Assembly: GCA_001606155.1 (NCBI GenBank)
Contig: LODT01000025.1
Span: 682,001-746,000 of the forward strand
Source: Tieghemostelium lacteum
Lineage: Eukaryota; Evosea; Eumycetozoa; Dictyosteliales; Raperosteliaceae
DNA: 64,000 nt
Direction: 5' to 3'
Shown: one piece after another, positions 61,701 through 64,000 of the stretch
How the letters are laid out: the number at the start of each line of letters is the position of its first letter
How positions within the stretch are numbered: the first letter of the stretch is position 1
Notes under the pieces: generated by a model
What the model saw: the letters and a program-made list of their open reading frames with translations, nothing else
Told to the model about the DNA's origin: nothing
Databases searched by the model: none
Made by a program: the position numbers and the translations under genes

Positions 61701-62964
61701 TAAGGAGGTGTCAAACGAAAGAACATGCTTCCACCCATGTTCATTAAAATAGAAGTATTTCCACTGGCATATGTCATTGCTGTTATTCCTACTGTCACTA
61801 TTCGATAAGTTGGTTGATCAACTATATTCTGTAAGGTACTTTGTAAAGTGTACAGTGGTGATAGTAATGGACTACTAAGTGATCCTAAAAATGTTGCATT
61901 GGTATCTTTATACTCCAATGTATAATTACTATAGAAATTAATAGAAGATCTCCAAGTATCTTGAAGTTCAATCTTATTTGAATACAACATGGTTGCAGTA
62001 AAGTTATCCTGATATACCAACGTACCTCTAGGTACTGATACCTCTAATGCTGATGTCATTGCATTATAAGCAATCATATTAGAACTGAAATTTCTAGGAA
62101 CTGTTACAAAATAATTTAAAGAATTTGGAATTTTAACAAATGTACTTGTTGGGCTTGGATGAATAGATACCTCTACATTACTAGTGTCAGCTATATATTT
62201 TATAAAATTAAATTAATTAATATAGAGAATCAATATATTAGAGAAGGTTATAAGTGATTATAATTACCATTAGCTATTGGATTGTTAACTGTGAATACTG
62301 TGGATCTTGTTAGAGAGTCTGTGAATGTTACAGTAAAGCTTTCAGGTTGAGTCAGGGCAACTGGTGCGGCAGGGTCCATAACAGGAGACTCCCAAGTTAT
62401 TGTTATAAATTGCATATCTGAGTTCATTGATGAATAAGATGGATCCAAACATTTCACACCTTGACATGTAACAGTCCATTTCACACCTTTGGTCACATTC
62501 AATTTGAATCCTAGAGACATGATTCTAAATCTTTCATAGGTATCTATTAAATCCAGACTATTTGCAAAAATGTATTTTTGGAAAGAAACTGGTTGTAAAA
62601 GTGTAACAGGATAAGGTATTTCCATACACACAGGTGTTGGAAATACAGTGTCATGTGAATTGGTTGTATCATCAGTTATCATTAGTGTAGTATTAGCCAT
62701 TCCAAAACCAACTGTAGCAGTCAATCTAACTAGATATTCATTACCAACTTTAGAATAGATATAAAATAATAAACCACAATTTAAACATCCTGATAATCCT
62801 AAACCTTCATTATCTGTAAATACCACTACATATGTGAATTCACAACCAGAGCCATTGTAACAGTAATCTGTAGGTGCTGTAATTACATTTTTAACAACAT
62901 ATTCACTGTGAATTAATGATACAATAATAAAAAATACCAATAATATGTATTTGTATTTTATCAT
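58766..62964 (-). CDS. ComC-like EGF/TIG single-pass cell-surface protein
   Basis: Two exons, 62268-62964 and 58766-62190. The 77-nt intron (GTAATT...ATATAG) splits an Ala codon in NPIAN-A-DTSNVEV, giving 1373 aa. A signal peptide (MIKYKYILLVFFIIVSLIHS) begins a long beta-rich ectodomain. A TIG/IPT-like domain (VPIIESYLPVYTDEDQLVLF, GRNFGEILTDIAIHISSNS) is followed by one EGF-like module (CAGTPECSGKGTCTPTGCIC then SEPWFGIDC) near residue 1050. A transmembrane helix lies at ~1325-1348 (LIGIIVGCSLAVILVGVALF). The basic cytosolic tail is YRKHWTWGVKIRRVFRLQR... This order matches the ComC/tiger-related surface proteins of dictyostelids, thought to act in cell communication or adhesion during development. 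Many potential N-glycosylation sites (N-x-S/T) are present. Confidence 0.88.
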
Positions 62965-63288
62965 TCTCTAATTTAAAATTGATTATAATAAAAATCGGCA
63001 TTCATCTTTTGAATTTATAAATTGTTGTTAGAATTGCCAAAAGTCAAGCCAAAAAAATATCTTCAACAATTTATAAATTCAAAAAATATCTTCAGGGGCA
63101 GAACTTCTACAGATTTTTTTACTAGTAATTGCAATTTAAAATCCATTTAATTATTAAGATATTGAAGTTATAGATTACATTTGAATTTAAAATAATCAGA
63201 TATTTTTTCAATTTTTTCTAATAAAAATATTTTTTTAAGTTTGGTTGTTTAAACATCATTCATTTTTTTGTCTTCAGCTGAAGACAGT
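62965..63288. promoter_or_regulatory. Divergent promoter region with long inverted repeat
   Basis: 324 nt between the ComC-like gene (minus) and the last gene (plus). It holds a 21-bp perfect inverted repeat (63007-63084) and, before the plus-strand start, a pyrimidine-rich acceptor-like ttttttgtcttcag ending at 63281. Confidence 0.5.
63007..63084. repeat. 21-bp perfect inverted repeat with 36-nt loop
   Basis: Arms 63007-63027 and 63064-63084 are exact reverse complements (core gaatttataaattgttg / caacaatttataaattc). A direct repeat aaaaatatcttca brackets the right arm. It could be a hairpin RNA, a tiny MITE-like element or a dimeric binding site. Confidence 0.85.
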
Positions 63289-64000
63289 ATGAGAAAAAAA
63301 GCCCAAAACACAATACCCGATATTAATCCAGATTTAAATTCACCATCTAATCTGTGGCCTGAAGTATTCCAATTTGATAGAGTTCGATTATCTATAGGAT
63401 GTGGTGTAAAAGAATACAATACCTTTTTTGAAGAGGTTTTTTTACCTTGGTTGGAAAATGACCCAATGTCAGAAGAAAATAAATTACAGGTGTCAGACAG
63501 TGTATTAAGTATTGATGACTATTTGATTTTAGCAAAATTATTAAAGTGGGCTGAAACTGACATTAGTCAGCCAAATGAAATAACAACAAAAACAACAACA
63601 GGAAGTAAAAAGAACCAATTTATTAGATCAAAAGTATTGAATCATACCAGGATACTGAAAGTTTATAACTACCTCATGTCATTGGTACCCAAGTATCTTC
63701 AGACACATGATCCAACTCTAATTTCATTCATTTTTAATGATAACCAAATTTTAAATTGTTATTCTAAACATTTGAGTTACAAAAATGATTTGATACCTTT
63801 TACTTCTCTTTCTAATGTATGTTATTTATTTAAGGTATCCATGTATCAATACTATTACTAACAACTGTTAAATTCTAAATTTTAGATTACAAAACTAATT
63901 CATGAAAAAAAAGGAGTTAGAGGGTGGAAAATCCTTCCTAGTTCATTCGCAAATCTATTGGATTTTGCAATGCGTATTATTACTGATACCTATTTCCAAG
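63289..64000 (+). CDS. Unrecognised protein, 5' part (runs off right edge)
   Basis: Exon 1 63289-63816 and exon 2 from 63886, with a 69-nt intron (GTATGT...TTTTAG, phase 0); the frame is open at the window end, so 176 + ~38 residues are visible. ATG 63289 (MRKKAQNTIPDINPDLNSPS) is chosen because the upstream part of the frame has no ATG and is preceded by a likely 5'-UTR acceptor. The visible protein is helical and non-repetitive: LWPEVFQFDRVRLSIGCGVK, VFLPWLENDPMSEENK, then across the splice SNITKLIHEKKGVRGWKILP. It reads like a conserved globular protein, but I cannot place it in a family. Confidence 0.7.

Overview
The window looks like nuclear DNA of a dictyostelid social amoeba. Spacers are very AT-rich, exons are moderately AT-rich, and introns are short (57-109 nt) and AT-rich with GT...AG ends. 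The proteins carry Asn, Gln, Thr and Ser homopolymers. Gene types are typical of the group: GRAM, formin, RhoGEF, EGF/TIG cell-surface proteins and large F-box-like/LRR and ankyrin-like families. The species cannot be fixed from the sequence. GC is visibly higher than in Dictyostelium discoideum, so one of the other dictyostelid lineages is plausible. No prokaryotic operon logic applies: each gene is its own unit. All splice structures below were read by eye from reading frame, splice sites and family alignments held in memory.

Layout. 1-5.7 kb (all minus): partial B-box protein, RNF14-like RBR ubiquitin ligase, CENP-B/psq-type DNA-binding protein, double-GRAM protein. 6.1-9.5 kb (plus): secreted alpha-amylase and an ArfGAP1-like protein. 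9.7-17.1 kb (minus): DH-only RhoGEF, Diaphanous-type formin, small Pro/Gln-rich protein, multipass membrane protein. 17.1-21.0 kb: a 3.9-kb stretch with no convincing gene. 21.0-34.9 kb: an LRR/coiled-coil protein ending in a degenerate Rho-like domain, an isochorismatase-family hydrolase, a four-CBS protein, an M16C-like metalloprotease, a triple-CH RhoGEF (Trix-like), a type II/5 peroxiredoxin, a glutathione S-transferase and a small unknown protein. 35.4-45.5 kb: a helical-repeat protein with a capping-protein-interaction motif (frameshifted as sequenced), the exon-junction protein Mago nashi, an EF-hand/coiled-coil protein, TAF10, a broken F-box-like/LRR gene and two secreted proteins.

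45.5-58.7 kb is a lineage-specific family region. Three near-identical ~3.6-kb minus-strand genes (1023, 1035 and 1026 aa) lie in tandem. The outermost shares a 154-bp divergent promoter with an ankyrin-like gene. Each internal spacer holds a decayed copy of the first ~350 bp of that ankyrin-like gene, which shows that the duplicated unit was gene + shared promoter + 5' end of the divergent neighbour. 58.8-64 kb: a ComC-like EGF/TIG membrane protein and the 5' part of an unrecognised gene.

Functional themes. Several genes act on actin and Rho signalling (formin, two RhoGEFs, the CPI-motif protein, the pseudo-GTPase), which suits an amoeboid cell, but nothing shows co-regulation. The points most worth following are the LRR/pseudo-GTPase architecture, the CPI-motif protein, the duplication history of the tandem array, and the single-nucleotide frameshifts in two genes.
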